From NCBI GenBank assembly GCA_964509545.1, contig CAZDXQ010000005.1, forward strand, positions 71,914 through 135,913: a DNA stretch of 64,000 nucleotides, read 5' to 3'. How positions within the stretch are numbered: position 1 is the stretch's first letter; every line of letters begins with the position of its first letter. This DNA is from JADJWR01 sp964509545. GTDB taxonomy: Bacteria > Pseudomonadota > Gammaproteobacteria > Burkholderiales > Burkholderiaceae_F. A program made the position numbers and the translations under genes. Positions 45,274 to 56,106 of the stretch are shown here, piece after piece. Under the pieces are notes generated by a model. It was not told where the DNA came from and ran no database searches. It saw only the letters and a list, made by a program, of their open reading frames with translations.

Positions 45274-48027
45274 ATGAAGAGGATGCTCTTCAATGCCACC
45301 CATCCGGAAGAACTTCGGGTGGCGATCGTCGACGGCCAGCGGCTGGTCGACATCGATATCGAAACCGAGGGCCGCGAGCAGCGCAAGTCGAACATCTACA
45401 AGGGCGTCATCACCCGTGTGGAGCCCAGCCTGGAGGCCTGCTTCGTCGACTACGGCGAGGAGCGGCACGGCTTCCTGCCCTTCAAGGAGATCTCGCGCAG
45501 CTACTTCCGCCCGGGCGTCGACGTCGGCCGGGCCAAGATCAACGAGGCGGTGCGCGAGGGCGACGAACTGATCGTCCAGGTCGAGAAGGAGGAGCGCGGC
45601 AACAAGGGCGCGGCGCTGACAACCTTTGTTTCGCTGGCCGGCCGCTACCTGGTGCTGATGCCTAACAACCCGCGCGGCGGCGGCGTGTCGCGACGGATCG
45701 AGGGCGAGGATCGGCAGGAGTTGCGCGAGGCGATGGAGAGCCTCGACCTGCCGCCTGGCATGAGCGTGATCGCGCGCACGGCCGGCATCGGCCGCGCGGC
45801 CTCTGAGCTGCAGTGGGACCTGAACTACCTGCTCAAGCTCTGGCACGCGGTGGCAGACGCCGCCTCGCCGATGTACCGCACCGAGGCCGGAGAAACCACG
45901 GCCGAGCCGGTGACCGACGGCAAGAAAAACAAGCGGCTGAACCCGGCGCCGTTCCTGATCTTCGAGGAATCGAGCCTGGTGATCCGCGCGATCCGCGACT
46001 ACTTCCATCCGAGCATCGGCGAGATCCTGGTCGACACCGACGACATCGCCGAGCAGGCACGCCAGTTCATGGCGCACGTGATGCCGGACATGGTCGGCCG
46101 CGTCAAGCGCTACAAGGACGACATCCCGCTTTTCTCGCGCTTCCAGATCGAGCACCAGATCGAGACCGCGCATTCGCGCATCGTGCAGCTGCCCTCGGGC
46201 GGATCGATCGTCATCGACCATACCGAAGCGCTGGTGTCGATCGACGTCAACTCGGCCCGCGCGACCAAGGGCTCCGACATCGAGGAAACGGCGTTGCGCA
46301 CCAACCTCGAGGCGGCCGACGAGGCGGCGCGCCAGCTGCGCCTGCGCGACCTCGGCGGCCTGATCGTGATCGACTTCATCGACATGGAGGAGTCGAAGAA
46401 CCAGCGCGCGGTCGAGAACAAGCTGAAGGAGGCGCTGCACTACGACCGTGCCCGCGTGCAGATGGGCAAGATCTCGCGTTTCGGCCTGATGGAACTGTCG
46501 CGGCAGCGCCTGCGGCCGGCGCTGTCCGAAGGCAGCCACATCACCTGCCCGCGCTGCAACGGCGTGGGCGTGATCCGCGACACCGAAAGCTCCGCGCTGC
46601 ACATCCTGCGCATCATCCAGGAAGAGGCGATGAAGGAGAACACGGCGGCGATCCACGCCCAGGTGCCGGTCGAGGCGGCGACCTTCCTGCTCAACGAGAA
46701 GCGGGTCGACATCGCCAAGCTCGAGGCGCGCCTGCGCGTATCGATCGTGCTGATCCCGAACAAGCACTTGGAGACGCCGCACTACAAGATCGAGCGCCTG
46801 CGCCACGACGACGAGCGGCTCGACCAGGCGAAGGCGAGCTACGAGCGCGCCGAGTCGCCTGCCGTGGATACGCCGTACACCGCGGCTGCGGCAGCGGAAC
46901 GCGCCAAGCCGAAGCAGGAGGCCGTCGTGCGTGGCATCGTGCACGAGACGCCGGCGCCGGTGGCCGCATCGGCACCCCCGGCCGAGATGCCGGCACCCGC
47001 CCCCGCTGCCGCCGGCCTCGCTGCACCCGCGCCCAGGCCATCGCTGATGGCGCGCCTGTGGGGATTGCTCACCGGCCGCCGCGAGCCCGAACAGATCGTC
47101 GTCGCACCCGTTGCGGCGGCGCCGGCGGCCGAATCCAGACCGCAACGCGCCGAGCGCGGCGGCGAACGCGGTCGCGACCGTCGCGACCATCGCCGCGGTG
47201 GCCGCGGCCCGGGACGCGGCGAACGGCCCGAACGCGGCGAGCGACCGGAGCGCGGCGAACGTCGTGATCGCGAGAGCGCGGAAGCAAGGGAACCGAAACC
47301 GCGTCCGGCTGGCCCCGAGGCCACGCCTGTGACGGCGGGAGGACCTGCTGTCGCTGCAGTGTCGGAACGGCGCGAGCGCGCCGAAGGACGGCGCGAGCGC
47401 CCGGCCCGTCCGCCCCGGGAGAAAACGGCAGAACCGGCCGGCGTTGCTCCGCCGACCGCTGCAGCCGAGACTGGGCCAACCGTCGCCGTCGCCGTCGAGG
47501 CCCCGGGCGCTGCGGGGATGACCGAGGAAGCCGGTGCCGGAGAAGAGCGCCGTCGCCGGCGCGGACGTCGGCGCCGCGGCCGGGGCGGACGCAGCGAAGG
47601 CGAGGGCCGCGAATCCGCGGTGACCGAGACCGGCGCCGACGAGTCCGCCGAAAAGGCCGCCGAAGAGGCAATTGCGGCCGAGGCCATCGCTGCGGCGCCG
47701 TTGCCCATGACTCCGTCCATGGTAACGGTCCCCTCGCCGATGCCGGAGCCGCGGCCGACGTCGACGCCCATCGTCATCAGCCGTCCGCCGGCCGCCGTAC
47801 CGGCACCGATGTCGATGGAAGAACTGCGTCCGCTTCTCGATCAGGCCGGCTTGACGCTGGTGCAGACCGAGCCGATGAAGCTCGCCGACGTGCTGGCGCG
47901 CATCGCGCGTGAGCCTAGACCGGAACGGGTGCCGCGCCAGCGGCCCGCGCTGCCGCCGCTGGACAGCGGTCCGCTGATCCAGGTCGAAACCCGGCGCAGC
48001 GCGGGGTCGTCGCACAACGCGGGCTGA
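45274..48027 (+). CDS. rne: Ribonuclease E
   Basis: The endoribonuclease scaffold of the RNA degradosome, 917 residues. ATG 45274 (MKRMLFNATHPEELRVAIVDG) is chosen over the adjacent GTG because it matches known RNase E starts and has GGAG 7 nt upstream. The catalytic half has the S1 domain (KGVITRVEPSLEACFVDYG), the DNase-I-like site with D324 (SIDVNSARATKG) and the IDFIDMEE acidic motif near 367-372, and the zinc-link CPRC (C425, C428). From about residue 530 the protein is disordered: Ala/Pro-rich, then repeated GERPER blocks and an RRRRGRRRRGRGG arginine patch likely to bind RNA, ending with a short conserved-looking helix. Confidence 0.95.
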   Translation: MKRMLFNATHPEELRVAIVDGQRLVDIDIETEGREQRKSNIYKGVITRVEPSLEACFVDYGEERHGFLPFKEISRSYFRPGVDVGRAKINEAVREGDELIVQVEKEERGNKGAALTTFVSLAGRYLVLMPNNPRGGGVSRRIEGEDRQELREAMESLDLPPGMSVIARTAGIGRAASELQWDLNYLLKLWHAVADAASPMYRTEAGETTAEPVTDGKKNKRLNPAPFLIFEESSLVIRAIRDYFHPSIGEILVDTDDIAEQARQFMAHVMPDMVGRVKRYKDDIPLFSRFQIEHQIETAHSRIVQLPSGGSIVIDHTEALVSIDVNSARATKGSDIEETALRTNLEAADEAARQLRLRDLGGLIVIDFIDMEESKNQRAVENKLKEALHYDRARVQMGKISRFGLMELSRQRLRPALSEGSHITCPRCNGVGVIRDTESSALHILRIIQEEAMKENTAAIHAQVPVEAATFLLNEKRVDIAKLEARLRVSIVLIPNKHLETPHYKIERLRHDDERLDQAKASYERAESPAVDTPYTAAAAAERAKPKQEAVVRGIVHETPAPVAASAPPAEMPAPAPAAAGLAAPAPRPSLMARLWGLLTGRREPEQIVVAPVAAAPAAESRPQRAERGGERGRDRRDHRRGGRGPGRGERPERGERPERGERRDRESAEAREPKPRPAGPEATPVTAGGPAVAAVSERRERAEGRRERPARPPREKTAEPAGVAPPTAAAETGPTVAVAVEAPGAAGMTEEAGAGEERRRRRGRRRRGRGGRSEGEGRESAVTETGADESAEKAAEEAIAAEAIAAAPLPMTPSMVTVPSPMPEPRPTSTPIVISRPPAAVPAPMSMEELRPLLDQAGLTLVQTEPMKLADVLARIAREPRPERVPRQRPALPPLDSGPLIQVETRRSAGSSHNAG

Positions 48028-48096
48028 TTCGCGTCGGCAGGCAAGCGCCACACCGCCGGCACACCGGTAACATCGCAGCGATCGGATGCCAAAGCG

Positions 48097-49194
<1,098 letters not shown>

Positions 49195-49212
49195 TCCGCC
49201 GCCGCCTTTGCC

Positions 49213-49809
49213 TTGAGTCCGCCGACCCGCGACGAAATCACCGGCTTGGTGCTTGCCGGCGGACGCGGTGCGCGGATGGGTGGCGTTGACAAGGGCCTGG
49301 TCGAGTTCGGCGGCCGCACGCTCGTCGAAAGGGTGATCGAGCGGCTTCAGCCGCAGGTGAAGTCGGCTCTGATCAGCGCCAACCGCAATCTCGACCGCTA
49401 CCGCGGCTTCGGCCATCCGGTGCTGCTCGATGCCGACGACGGGCTCGAGCCTTTTCCCGGGCCGCTGGCCGGAATCCTCGCTGGTTTGCGGTCGGCGACG
49501 ACGCCGTGGCTCGCCGTCGTGCCTTGCGACGCGCCGTTCCTGCCGGCAGATCTCGTTGCGCACCTGGCCGCGGCGCTGGCCGGCGCCCGTGCCGCCGTCG
49601 CGCATGTCGGCGACAAGATGGAGCCGGTGTTCTGCCTGCTGCATGTCGACCTGGCCGACGACCTCGCCGCCGCGCTCGCGAACGGCGAACGGCGCACCGA
49701 AGCCTGGCTGCGCAGCGTCGGCGCCGCGCCGGCGGTCTTTCTTGTCGCGGAAACGTTCGCCAACTTCAACACGCTGCAGGAACTGCGCGCCCGCAATGGC
49801 CGTGAATGA
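49213..49809 (+). CDS. mobA: Molybdenum cofactor guanylyltransferase MobA
   Basis: Attaches GMP to Mo-molybdopterin; 198 residues. The nucleotide-binding signature LVLAGGRGARMGGVDKGLVEFGG is near the N-terminus; VVPCDAPFLPADLV provides the metal-binding aspartate. The likely start is TTG 49213, 19 nt after moaA; no ATG is available before the signature. The stop overlaps moeA by 14 nt. Confidence 0.9.
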   Translation: MSPPTRDEITGLVLAGGRGARMGGVDKGLVEFGGRTLVERVIERLQPQVKSALISANRNLDRYRGFGHPVLLDADDGLEPFPGPLAGILAGLRSATTPWLAVVPCDAPFLPADLVAHLAAALAGARAAVAHVGDKMEPVFCLLHVDLADDLAAALANGERRTEAWLRSVGAAPAVFLVAETFANFNTLQELRARNGRE

Positions 49810-51013
49810 GCTGACGCCGGCGCAGGCGCTTGACGCGCTGGTGCGCGAATTCGCGCCGGTACGGGAGTCCGAGACCGTCGACCTCGCGGCAGCGACAGGC
49901 CGGGTTCTGGCTACGGCGCTGGCATCGACCGTCGACCTGCCGGCGTTCGACAACTCGGCAATGGACGGCTATGCACTGCGCGCAGCCGACCTGCAGCCCG
50001 GACACTGGCTGCACGAGATTGGCCGCGCCTACGCCGGCCACGGCTTCGCCGGCCGCGTCGAAACCGGAACCTGTGTGCGCATCATGACCGGCGCACCGCT
50101 GCCAGCCGGCGCCGACACCGTGGTCATGCTGGAAGATGTCACCGCCGACGGCACGACGGTCCGAGTCGAACAGCCACCCGCCGCCGGCGCCAACATCCGC
50201 CGGCGGGGAGAACACATCCGCTGCGGCGATATCGTCCTGCATCCCGGCCGCGTACTGCGAGCGGCCGAAATCGGGCTGGCGGCTGCCGTTGGGGCGAGCC
50301 AGCTGACCGTGTACCGGCGGCTGCGCATTGGCGTGCTGTCCACCGGTGACGAGCTTGCCGACGCGCCGCAGCCGCTGGTCAGAGCGGGCAGTTACGACGC
50401 CAACCGGCCGCTGCTGCAGGCAAGCCTGCGGCGCGCCGGCTTCGTCATTCATGATCTCGGCATCTGCGGCGATACCGCGCAGGCCTTCGACGCGGCCTTG
50501 GCGCGTGGCCACGAACTCCGACTCGATGCGCTGCTTGTCAGCGGCGGCGCCGCCCAGGGCGATGCTGATGTCGTGCGTGCGGCCGACGGCGTACGTTTCG
50601 TGCCGCTGAACATCCGCCCCGGGCGCGGCATCGCGGTGGCGCGGATCGACGGCGACGGGGCGCACATGTTGATGCTCGGCCTGCCCGGCAACGCGGTGGC
50701 CGCGTTCGTGATGTTCCATGTGCTGGCGCGCCCGTTGCTGCTGCATCTGGCTGGCGCCGAGGCGCGGCTTCCGCAGTTCATACCCTTGCCGCTGGCCGGC
50801 GACGTGCGGCTGCGTGGCGGTCGCGTCGACTATCGACGCGCGCGTTTCGTTCGCGACGCGCAGGGCCGGCTGCGCGTGCAGCCGCTGCGTGAGCAGGGAT
50901 CGGCGATGCTGCGCACCGTTGTCGACGCCGACGCGCTGATCGCCCTCGGACCGCAGTGCGCCTATGCGGACGGCGATAGGGTCGACACGCTGCCGCTGGC
51001 AATGCTCGACTGA
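49796..51013 (+). CDS. moeA: Molybdopterin molybdenumtransferase MoeA
   Basis: Inserts molybdate into adenylylated molybdopterin; 405 residues from ATG 49796, inside the end of mobA. Domains: N-terminal PAFDNSAMDGYALRAADL, the beta-rich domain IMTGAPLPAGADTVVMLED, the MogA-like catalytic domain (GVLSTGDELADAP, SYDANRPLL, VSGGAAQGDADVV, LGLPGNAVAAFVMFHVL) and a C-terminal beta domain. The usual GGVSVGEAD reads GGAAQGDAD, a conservative change that keeps the aspartate. Confidence 0.92.
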   Translation: MAVNELTPAQALDALVREFAPVRESETVDLAAATGRVLATALASTVDLPAFDNSAMDGYALRAADLQPGHWLHEIGRAYAGHGFAGRVETGTCVRIMTGAPLPAGADTVVMLEDVTADGTTVRVEQPPAAGANIRRRGEHIRCGDIVLHPGRVLRAAEIGLAAAVGASQLTVYRRLRIGVLSTGDELADAPQPLVRAGSYDANRPLLQASLRRAGFVIHDLGICGDTAQAFDAALARGHELRLDALLVSGGAAQGDADVVRAADGVRFVPLNIRPGRGIAVARIDGDGAHMLMLGLPGNAVAAFVMFHVLARPLLLHLAGAEARLPQFIPLPLAGDVRLRGGRVDYRRARFVRDAQGRLRVQPLREQGSAMLRTVVDADALIALGPQCAYADGDRVDTLPLAMLD

Positions 51014-51092
51014 AAACGCGCCGGTAGCGCGCCTGCATCGCGGCGCGCGGCCGGCCGTGTCGCGGTTTCGCCGCCGCCTGCCGCCGCGGCCC

Positions 51093-52511
51093 TCAGAACC
51101 GCTTCATCAGCTCGAGAACGCGACGCACGAGCGAGCTGTACGGCGGCATGAAAAGCCCCATGCCGTTCAGCCGCGACTGCAGGAACACCGGCGTCATCTT
51201 GCTGAAGGTCTCGAAGCCGTGACGGCCGTGATAATGGCCCATGCCCGAAGGGCCGACGCCGCCGAAAGGAAGTTCCTCCTGCGCCACATGCATCAGCGTC
51301 TCGTTGATGCACACGCCGCCGGCCTGCAGGTTGTGCAGCGCCCAGTCGGTTCGCTTGCCGTCGTTGTCGAACCAGTACAGCGCCAGCGGCTTGGGCAGCG
51401 CATTGATCCTCGCCACCGCATCTTCGATCCGGTCGTAGGGCAGCAGCGGCAGCAGCGGGCCGAAAATCTCCTCGCGCATCACGTCGAGCGCCGCCGGCGG
51501 ATCGATCAGCAGTGCCGGCGCAAGGCGGTGACGCGCGTCGTCACGGGCGCGGCCCTCGAACAGATTCTCGATGCGAACGCCGGCCTCCTTCGCCTGGTCG
51601 AGATAACCGGTCAGTCGCGCGTAGTGCCGGGTGTTGACCACGGCGCAGAAGTCGCGGTTGACGAGCCCCGCCGGGAACATCTTGCGCGCGCGCAGCTTCG
51701 CCTCCTCGACGAAGGGCTGCACCAACTTGCGCGGCAGCAGCACATAGTCGGGTGCGACGCAGGTCTGCCCGGCATTGAGCAGCTTGCCGGCCAGGATCCG
51801 CGTCACTGCCCGCCGCACGGGGTAGCCGGGCGCGACCACGGTCGGTGATTTGCCGCCGAGTTCGAGCGTCACCGGGGTCAGGTTGGCCGCGGCGGCCGCC
51901 ATCACCCGCTTGCCCACCGCCGTCGAGCCGGTGAACAGCAGATGATCGAATGGCAGACCGGAAAACGCCTGCGCCACCTCCGCATCACCGGTGATTACTG
52001 CCACTTCCTCGGGGGCGAAGTACTTGTCGCACAGCGTCTTGAAGAAAGCCGAGAAGTTCGGCGTGAACTCCGACATCTTCACCAGCACGCGGTTGCCCGC
52101 CACCAGCGCGCCGACCATCGGCCCAATGGCGAGATAAAGCGGGTAGTTCCACGGAACGATGACGCCGACGACGCCCAGCGGCCGCGGCTGGATCTCGGCG
52201 CGCGCCGGCAGGAACCACTTCGACACCCAGACGCGTTCCGGCGTCATCCACCGCTTGCCCGAGCGCAGGGCGCCGTTGATTTCGGCCAGCGACGGATAGA
52301 TCTCGGCGATCTGCGTCTCGATCGACGGCCTGCCGCCGAAGTCGGCGTCGATCTTGCGTTCGATCTCGTCCTCGTTCTCGCAGACGAGGCGGCGCAACCG
52401 CTGCAGGCGGTCGCGCCGTTCAGGCCATTGCGAATGCGGATGCTGCGCGAAGGCAGCGCGCTGCAGTTCGAACATCGACTGCAGGTCGGTCGGGGCGTCG
52501 TTCGGTTTCAT
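51093..52511 (-). CDS. Coniferyl-aldehyde-type dehydrogenase
   Basis: A 472-residue NAD(P)-dependent aldehyde dehydrogenase of the CalB/class-3 subgroup. VGVIVPWNYPLYLAIGPMVGALVAGN binds cofactor, VTLELGGKSPTVV holds the general base and AGQTCVAPDYVLLP the catalytic cysteine. FGGVGPSGMGHYHG is the C-terminal hallmark of this group. Substrates may be aromatic or medium-chain aldehydes. It is divergent from the nucleoside transporter with a 170-nt gap. It lacks the long N-terminus of the P5C-type enzyme at 11000-12574. Confidence 0.85.
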   Translation of the reverse strand: MKPNDAPTDLQSMFELQRAAFAQHPHSQWPERRDRLQRLRRLVCENEDEIERKIDADFGGRPSIETQIAEIYPSLAEINGALRSGKRWMTPERVWVSKWFLPARAEIQPRPLGVVGVIVPWNYPLYLAIGPMVGALVAGNRVLVKMSEFTPNFSAFFKTLCDKYFAPEEVAVITGDAEVAQAFSGLPFDHLLFTGSTAVGKRVMAAAAANLTPVTLELGGKSPTVVAPGYPVRRAVTRILAGKLLNAGQTCVAPDYVLLPRKLVQPFVEEAKLRARKMFPAGLVNRDFCAVVNTRHYARLTGYLDQAKEAGVRIENLFEGRARDDARHRLAPALLIDPPAALDVMREEIFGPLLPLLPYDRIEDAVARINALPKPLALYWFDNDGKRTDWALHNLQAGGVCINETLMHVAQEELPFGGVGPSGMGHYHGRHGFETFSKMTPVFLQSRLNGMGLFMPPYSSLVRRVLELMKRF

Positions 52512-52681
52512 CAGCGCATCGGCGACGAGAAATCACAAACCGATGTTAGCCGCCGAAGGCCACTGCCGTTGCCGAGCAATCGCACTAACTGTTCGGGAAC
52601 TTCGTCTCCGCGGGCGCTCCGCGGATGCTTGCCGCAACGCGTCAATTGCTGCAAAGTGCGTCCGCGCGCCCAACTTCGTCG

Positions 52682-53926
52682 ATGACGGTCCTCCACCAAC
52701 TGTTCGGCATCGGTGCCATGCTGGCTCTGGCGTGGGCCCTTTCAGAGGACCGGCGGCGGATTGCATGGCGCACGGTGGCCAGCGCGGTGCTGTTGGCGCT
52801 CGTGCTCGCCGCGGCTCTGCTGAAACTGCCACCGCTCGCCGATCTGCTGCAGCGGCTGAATGCCGTAGTGGACGCGCTGAACCGCGCGACGCAGGCCGGA
52901 ACCTCCTTCGTCTTCGGTTACGTCGGCGGCGGCGAGCTGCCCTTTGCGCCGACGCACCCGCAGGCCAGCTTCGTCCTTGCCTTCCAGGCGCTGCCGCTGG
53001 TGCTGGTGATCGCAGCGCTTTCCGCGCTCCTGTTTCACTGGCGCGTGATGCCGGTGGTCGTGCATGCCTTCGCCTGGCTGCTCAGGCGCACGCTCGGCGT
53101 CGGCGGCGCGGTCGGCGTCTCGGCCGCGGCCAACGTCTTCGTCGGCATGGTCGAGGCGCCGCTGGTCATCGCGCCTTACCTGGCGCGACTGTCGCGCGGC
53201 GAACTGTTCATCGTAATGAACTGCGGGATGGCGACGATCGCCGGCACCGTGCTGGTGCTTTACGCGACCTTTCTCGCGCCGGTGGTGCCCAACGCGCTCG
53301 GCCACCTGCTCGTCGCCTCTTTTGTCGCCACGCCGGTGGCCATTGCGGTCGCGGCCCTGCTGGTGCCTTCGCCACTGACTGATGCCAGCGACGTGCGGCT
53401 GCACAGTGAGGACGCCAACGCCGTTGCCGCGGTCACGCGCGGCACGCTCGAAGGGTTGCAGTTGCTGCTGAACATCGTCGCCATGCTGCTCGTCTTCGTC
53501 GCACTGGTGGCGCTGGCAAACGCCGCGCTCGGGCTGCTGCCGCCGGTGGCTGGCGCCGCCTTGTCGCTCGAACGCATCTTCGGCTGGGTCTTTGCCCCGC
53601 TGGCGTGGCTGATCGGCATTCCGGCGCAGGAGGCCGCGGTGGCGGGCAGCCTGCTCGGCAAGAAGACGGTGCTGAACGAACTGATCGCCTATCTCGACCT
53701 GGCGCACCTGCCTGCCGACCAGCTGTCGCCGCGCAGCCGTCTGTTGCTCGCCTACGCGCTGTGCGGCTTTGCCAACTTCGGCAGTCTCGGCATCATGCTC
53801 GGCGGCCTCGCCGCACTGCTGCCGCCGGAGCGGCGCACCGAACTGGCCGAACTCGGCATGAAGTCGGTGCTGGCCGGCCTGCTGTCGACCTGCCTGACCG
53901 CGGCCATCGTCGGCCTCATCGTATGA
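52682..53926 (+). CDS. Concentrative nucleoside transporter, NupC family
   Basis: A 414-residue polytopic inner-membrane protein. The N-terminal Nucleos_tra2_N-like part (LFGIGAMLALAWALSEDRRRIAWRTV) leads into the gate domain (FVFGYVGGGELPF, FVLAFQALPLVLVIAALSALLFHWRVM) and the core with AANVFVGMVEAPLVIAPYL, a substrate-binding segment. The C-terminus has FGWVFAPLAWLIGIPAQEA and ALCGFANFGSLGIMLGG. It probably imports nucleosides with Na+ or H+. It overlaps the acetyltransferase gene by 4 nt. Confidence 0.88.
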   Translation: MTVLHQLFGIGAMLALAWALSEDRRRIAWRTVASAVLLALVLAAALLKLPPLADLLQRLNAVVDALNRATQAGTSFVFGYVGGGELPFAPTHPQASFVLAFQALPLVLVIAALSALLFHWRVMPVVVHAFAWLLRRTLGVGGAVGVSAAANVFVGMVEAPLVIAPYLARLSRGELFIVMNCGMATIAGTVLVLYATFLAPVVPNALGHLLVASFVATPVAIAVAALLVPSPLTDASDVRLHSEDANAVAAVTRGTLEGLQLLLNIVAMLLVFVALVALANAALGLLPPVAGAALSLERIFGWVFAPLAWLIGIPAQEAAVAGSLLGKKTVLNELIAYLDLAHLPADQLSPRSRLLLAYALCGFANFGSLGIMLGGLAALLPPERRTELAELGMKSVLAGLLSTCLTAAIVGLIV

Positions 53927-54474
53927 CCGGTCTTCGCGGTCCCCGCGTCCTGCTACGCCCGTGGCGGGACGAAGACCTCGACGCGTTTGCGCGGCTGAAT
54001 GCCGACCCGCGCGTGATGCGGTACCTGCCCGCGCCGCTGTCGCGCCAGGAAGCCGCGCAGACGATCGACCGCATGCAGGCGCATATCGACGCGCACGGCT
54101 GGGGCCTGTGGGCGGTCGATCTGGCCGGTCGTTGCATCGGTTTCACCGGTCTGGCCCGGCCGCGCTTTGCGGCGCATTTCACGCCGTGCGTCGAGATCGG
54201 CTGGCGCCTCGCTTTCGACTCATGGGGCCACGGCTACGCCACCGAGGCGGCGCGGCTGGCGGTGGCCTATGGTTTCGACGTCCTGCAGCTGCCGCAGATC
54301 GTCTCGTTCACCGCGGTCGACAACGCGCGCTCGCGCCGCGTGATGGAGCGCCTCGGCATGCGGCGCGATCCTTTCGACGACTTCGACCATCCGGCCCTGC
54401 CCGGCCATCGGCTGCAGCGGCACGTGCTGTACCGGCTGAACCGCGACGAGCGAGCAGCAATTCCGGCGGCGTAG
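53923..54474 (+). CDS. GNAT family N-acetyltransferase, RimJ/RimL-like
   Basis: A 183-residue acetyltransferase starting at ATG 53923 within the transporter's stop (ATGA). It begins RGPRVLLRPWRDEDLDAFARL and contains EIGWRLAFDSWGHGYATEAARL (acetyl-CoA loop) and FTAVDNARSRRVMERLGM, the typical RimL-like C-terminus. The acceptor could be a protein N-terminus or a small amine. Coupling to a nucleoside transporter gives no clear hint. Confidence 0.88.
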   Translation: MTGLRGPRVLLRPWRDEDLDAFARLNADPRVMRYLPAPLSRQEAAQTIDRMQAHIDAHGWGLWAVDLAGRCIGFTGLARPRFAAHFTPCVEIGWRLAFDSWGHGYATEAARLAVAYGFDVLQLPQIVSFTAVDNARSRRVMERLGMRRDPFDDFDHPALPGHRLQRHVLYRLNRDERAAIPAA

Positions 54475-54513
54475 ACCGACCGGGCACGTCGCCAGCGCTG
54501 GCGCCCGACTGCC

Positions 54514-56097
54514 CTACTCGATCTCCTCGTACAGCGGCAGCGTCAGGAACTCGGCAAACGCCTCCTGCGTGCTCATCTTCTCGAAGATCTGCGCGGCGCG
54601 ATCGTAGGTGCGGGTGTCGCCGCCCACCTCGTTCTTCACCTTGGCCAGTTCCTCCGGGATCAGCGCCCGCACCATGTCGGCGCTGACCTTGCGCCCGTCG
54701 TCGAGCACGCCCTTGGGCGAGCGGATCCATTGCCAGACCTGCGAGCGGCTGATCTCGGCGGTGGCCGCGTCCTCCATCAGGTTGTGGATCGGCACGCAGC
54801 CGTTGCCGGCCAGCCAGGAGCCGAGGTAATGGATGCCGACATTGATGTTCATCCGCAGGCCGGCCTCGGTGATGGGTGTCTCCGGCTGGAAGTTCAGCAG
54901 GTCGGCCGCCGTCACGTTCACGTCGGGGCGCCGCTTGTCGATCTGGTTGGGTCGGTCGCCAAGCACCTTGACGAACTCTTCCATCGCGATCGGCACAAGC
55001 CCCGGGTGCGCAACCCAGCCCCCATCGTAGCCGTCGGTGGCATCGCGCGCCTTGTCGGCGCGCACGCCGGCGAGCGCCTTTTCGTTGGCCGCCGGATCGT
55101 TCTTGATCGGGATCAGCGCGCTCATGCCGCCGATCGCCGGCGCACTGCGCTTATGGCAGGTGGCGAGCAGCAGCAACGCATAGGCGCGCATGAACGGCGC
55201 CGTCATCGTCACCCGCGCCCGGTCGGCGAGGCAGAAGTTGCGATCGACCTTGAATTTCTTGATGCACGAGAAGATGTAGTCCCAGCGGCCGGCGTTCAGC
55301 CCGGCCGAGTGCTCGCGCAGCTCGTACAGGATCTCGTCCATCTCGAAGGCGGCGACGATGGTCTCGATCAGCACGGTCGCCTTGATCGTGCCCTGCGCGA
55401 TGCCGAGCTCCTTCTGCGTGGCGACGAAGATGTCGTTCCACAGCCGCGCCTCCAGGTGCGACTCCATCTTCGGCAGATAGAAGTACGGCCCCGAACCGCG
55501 CGCGACCAGTTCCTTCGCGTTATGGAACATGAACAGCGCGAAGTCGAAGATGCCGCCGGAGACGCGCTCGCCGTCGACTAAGACGTGTTTCTCGTCGAGA
55601 TGCCAGCCGCGCGGCCGCACCACCAGCGTCGCGATCTTCTCGTTCAATCGATAGGTCTTGCCGCCCTGCTCGAGCGTGATGCGGCGGCGCACGGCGTCGA
55701 CGAGGTTGATCTGGCCGGTGATCTGGTTGTCCCAGTTCGGCGCGTTGCTGTCCTCGAAGTCGGTCATGTAGGCATCCGCCCCCGAGTTCAGCGCGTTGAT
55801 GATCATCTTGCGCTCGACCGGGCCGGTGATCTCCACGCGCCGGCATTGCAGGTCCTTCGGCACCGGAGCGATCTTCCAGTCGGATTCGCGGACCTGCCTC
55901 GTTTCGGCGAGGAAATCCGGGCGTTCGCCCGCGTCGAGCCGTTTCGCCCGCTCGGTACGCCGGGCCAGCAGCTCGCGGCGGCGCGGATTGAAGCTGCGGT
56001 GCAGCCTGGCGACGAGCGCCAGCGCCTCCGGCGTGAGGATCGCCTCGAAACCCGGCTTCAACGGAGCGCGGATCTCGACGCCTTGGGGCAGGTTCAT
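54514..56097 (-). CDS. aceB: Malate synthase A
   Basis: Glyoxylate-shunt enzyme condensing glyoxylate and acetyl-CoA; 527 residues, the A-isoform length. Key segments: ITGPVERKMIINALNSGADAYMTDFEDSNAPNW, RPRGWHLDEKH, YFYLPKMESHLEARLWN, ATVLIETIVAAFEMDEILYEL and DGGWVAHPGLVPIA. The catalytic arginine and aspartate are in the RPRGWH region and the later helices. It is in the same direction as isocitrate lyase but separated from it by the haloacid dehalogenase gene, 9 nt upstream. Confidence 0.95.
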   Translation of the reverse strand: MNLPQGVEIRAPLKPGFEAILTPEALALVARLHRSFNPRRRELLARRTERAKRLDAGERPDFLAETRQVRESDWKIAPVPKDLQCRRVEITGPVERKMIINALNSGADAYMTDFEDSNAPNWDNQITGQINLVDAVRRRITLEQGGKTYRLNEKIATLVVRPRGWHLDEKHVLVDGERVSGGIFDFALFMFHNAKELVARGSGPYFYLPKMESHLEARLWNDIFVATQKELGIAQGTIKATVLIETIVAAFEMDEILYELREHSAGLNAGRWDYIFSCIKKFKVDRNFCLADRARVTMTAPFMRAYALLLLATCHKRSAPAIGGMSALIPIKNDPAANEKALAGVRADKARDATDGYDGGWVAHPGLVPIAMEEFVKVLGDRPNQIDKRRPDVNVTAADLLNFQPETPITEAGLRMNINVGIHYLGSWLAGNGCVPIHNLMEDAATAEISRSQVWQWIRSPKGVLDDGRKVSADMVRALIPEELAKVKNEVGGDTRTYDRAAQIFEKMSTQEAFAEFLTLPLYEEIE

Positions 56098-56106
56098 TGC
56101 GTGCTC

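Noticed and set aside
47217..47270. Tandem GERPER-coding repeats as a CRISPR or DNA repeat array
   Set aside because: The repeats are short, in frame and within the disordered region of RNase E, with no spacers.
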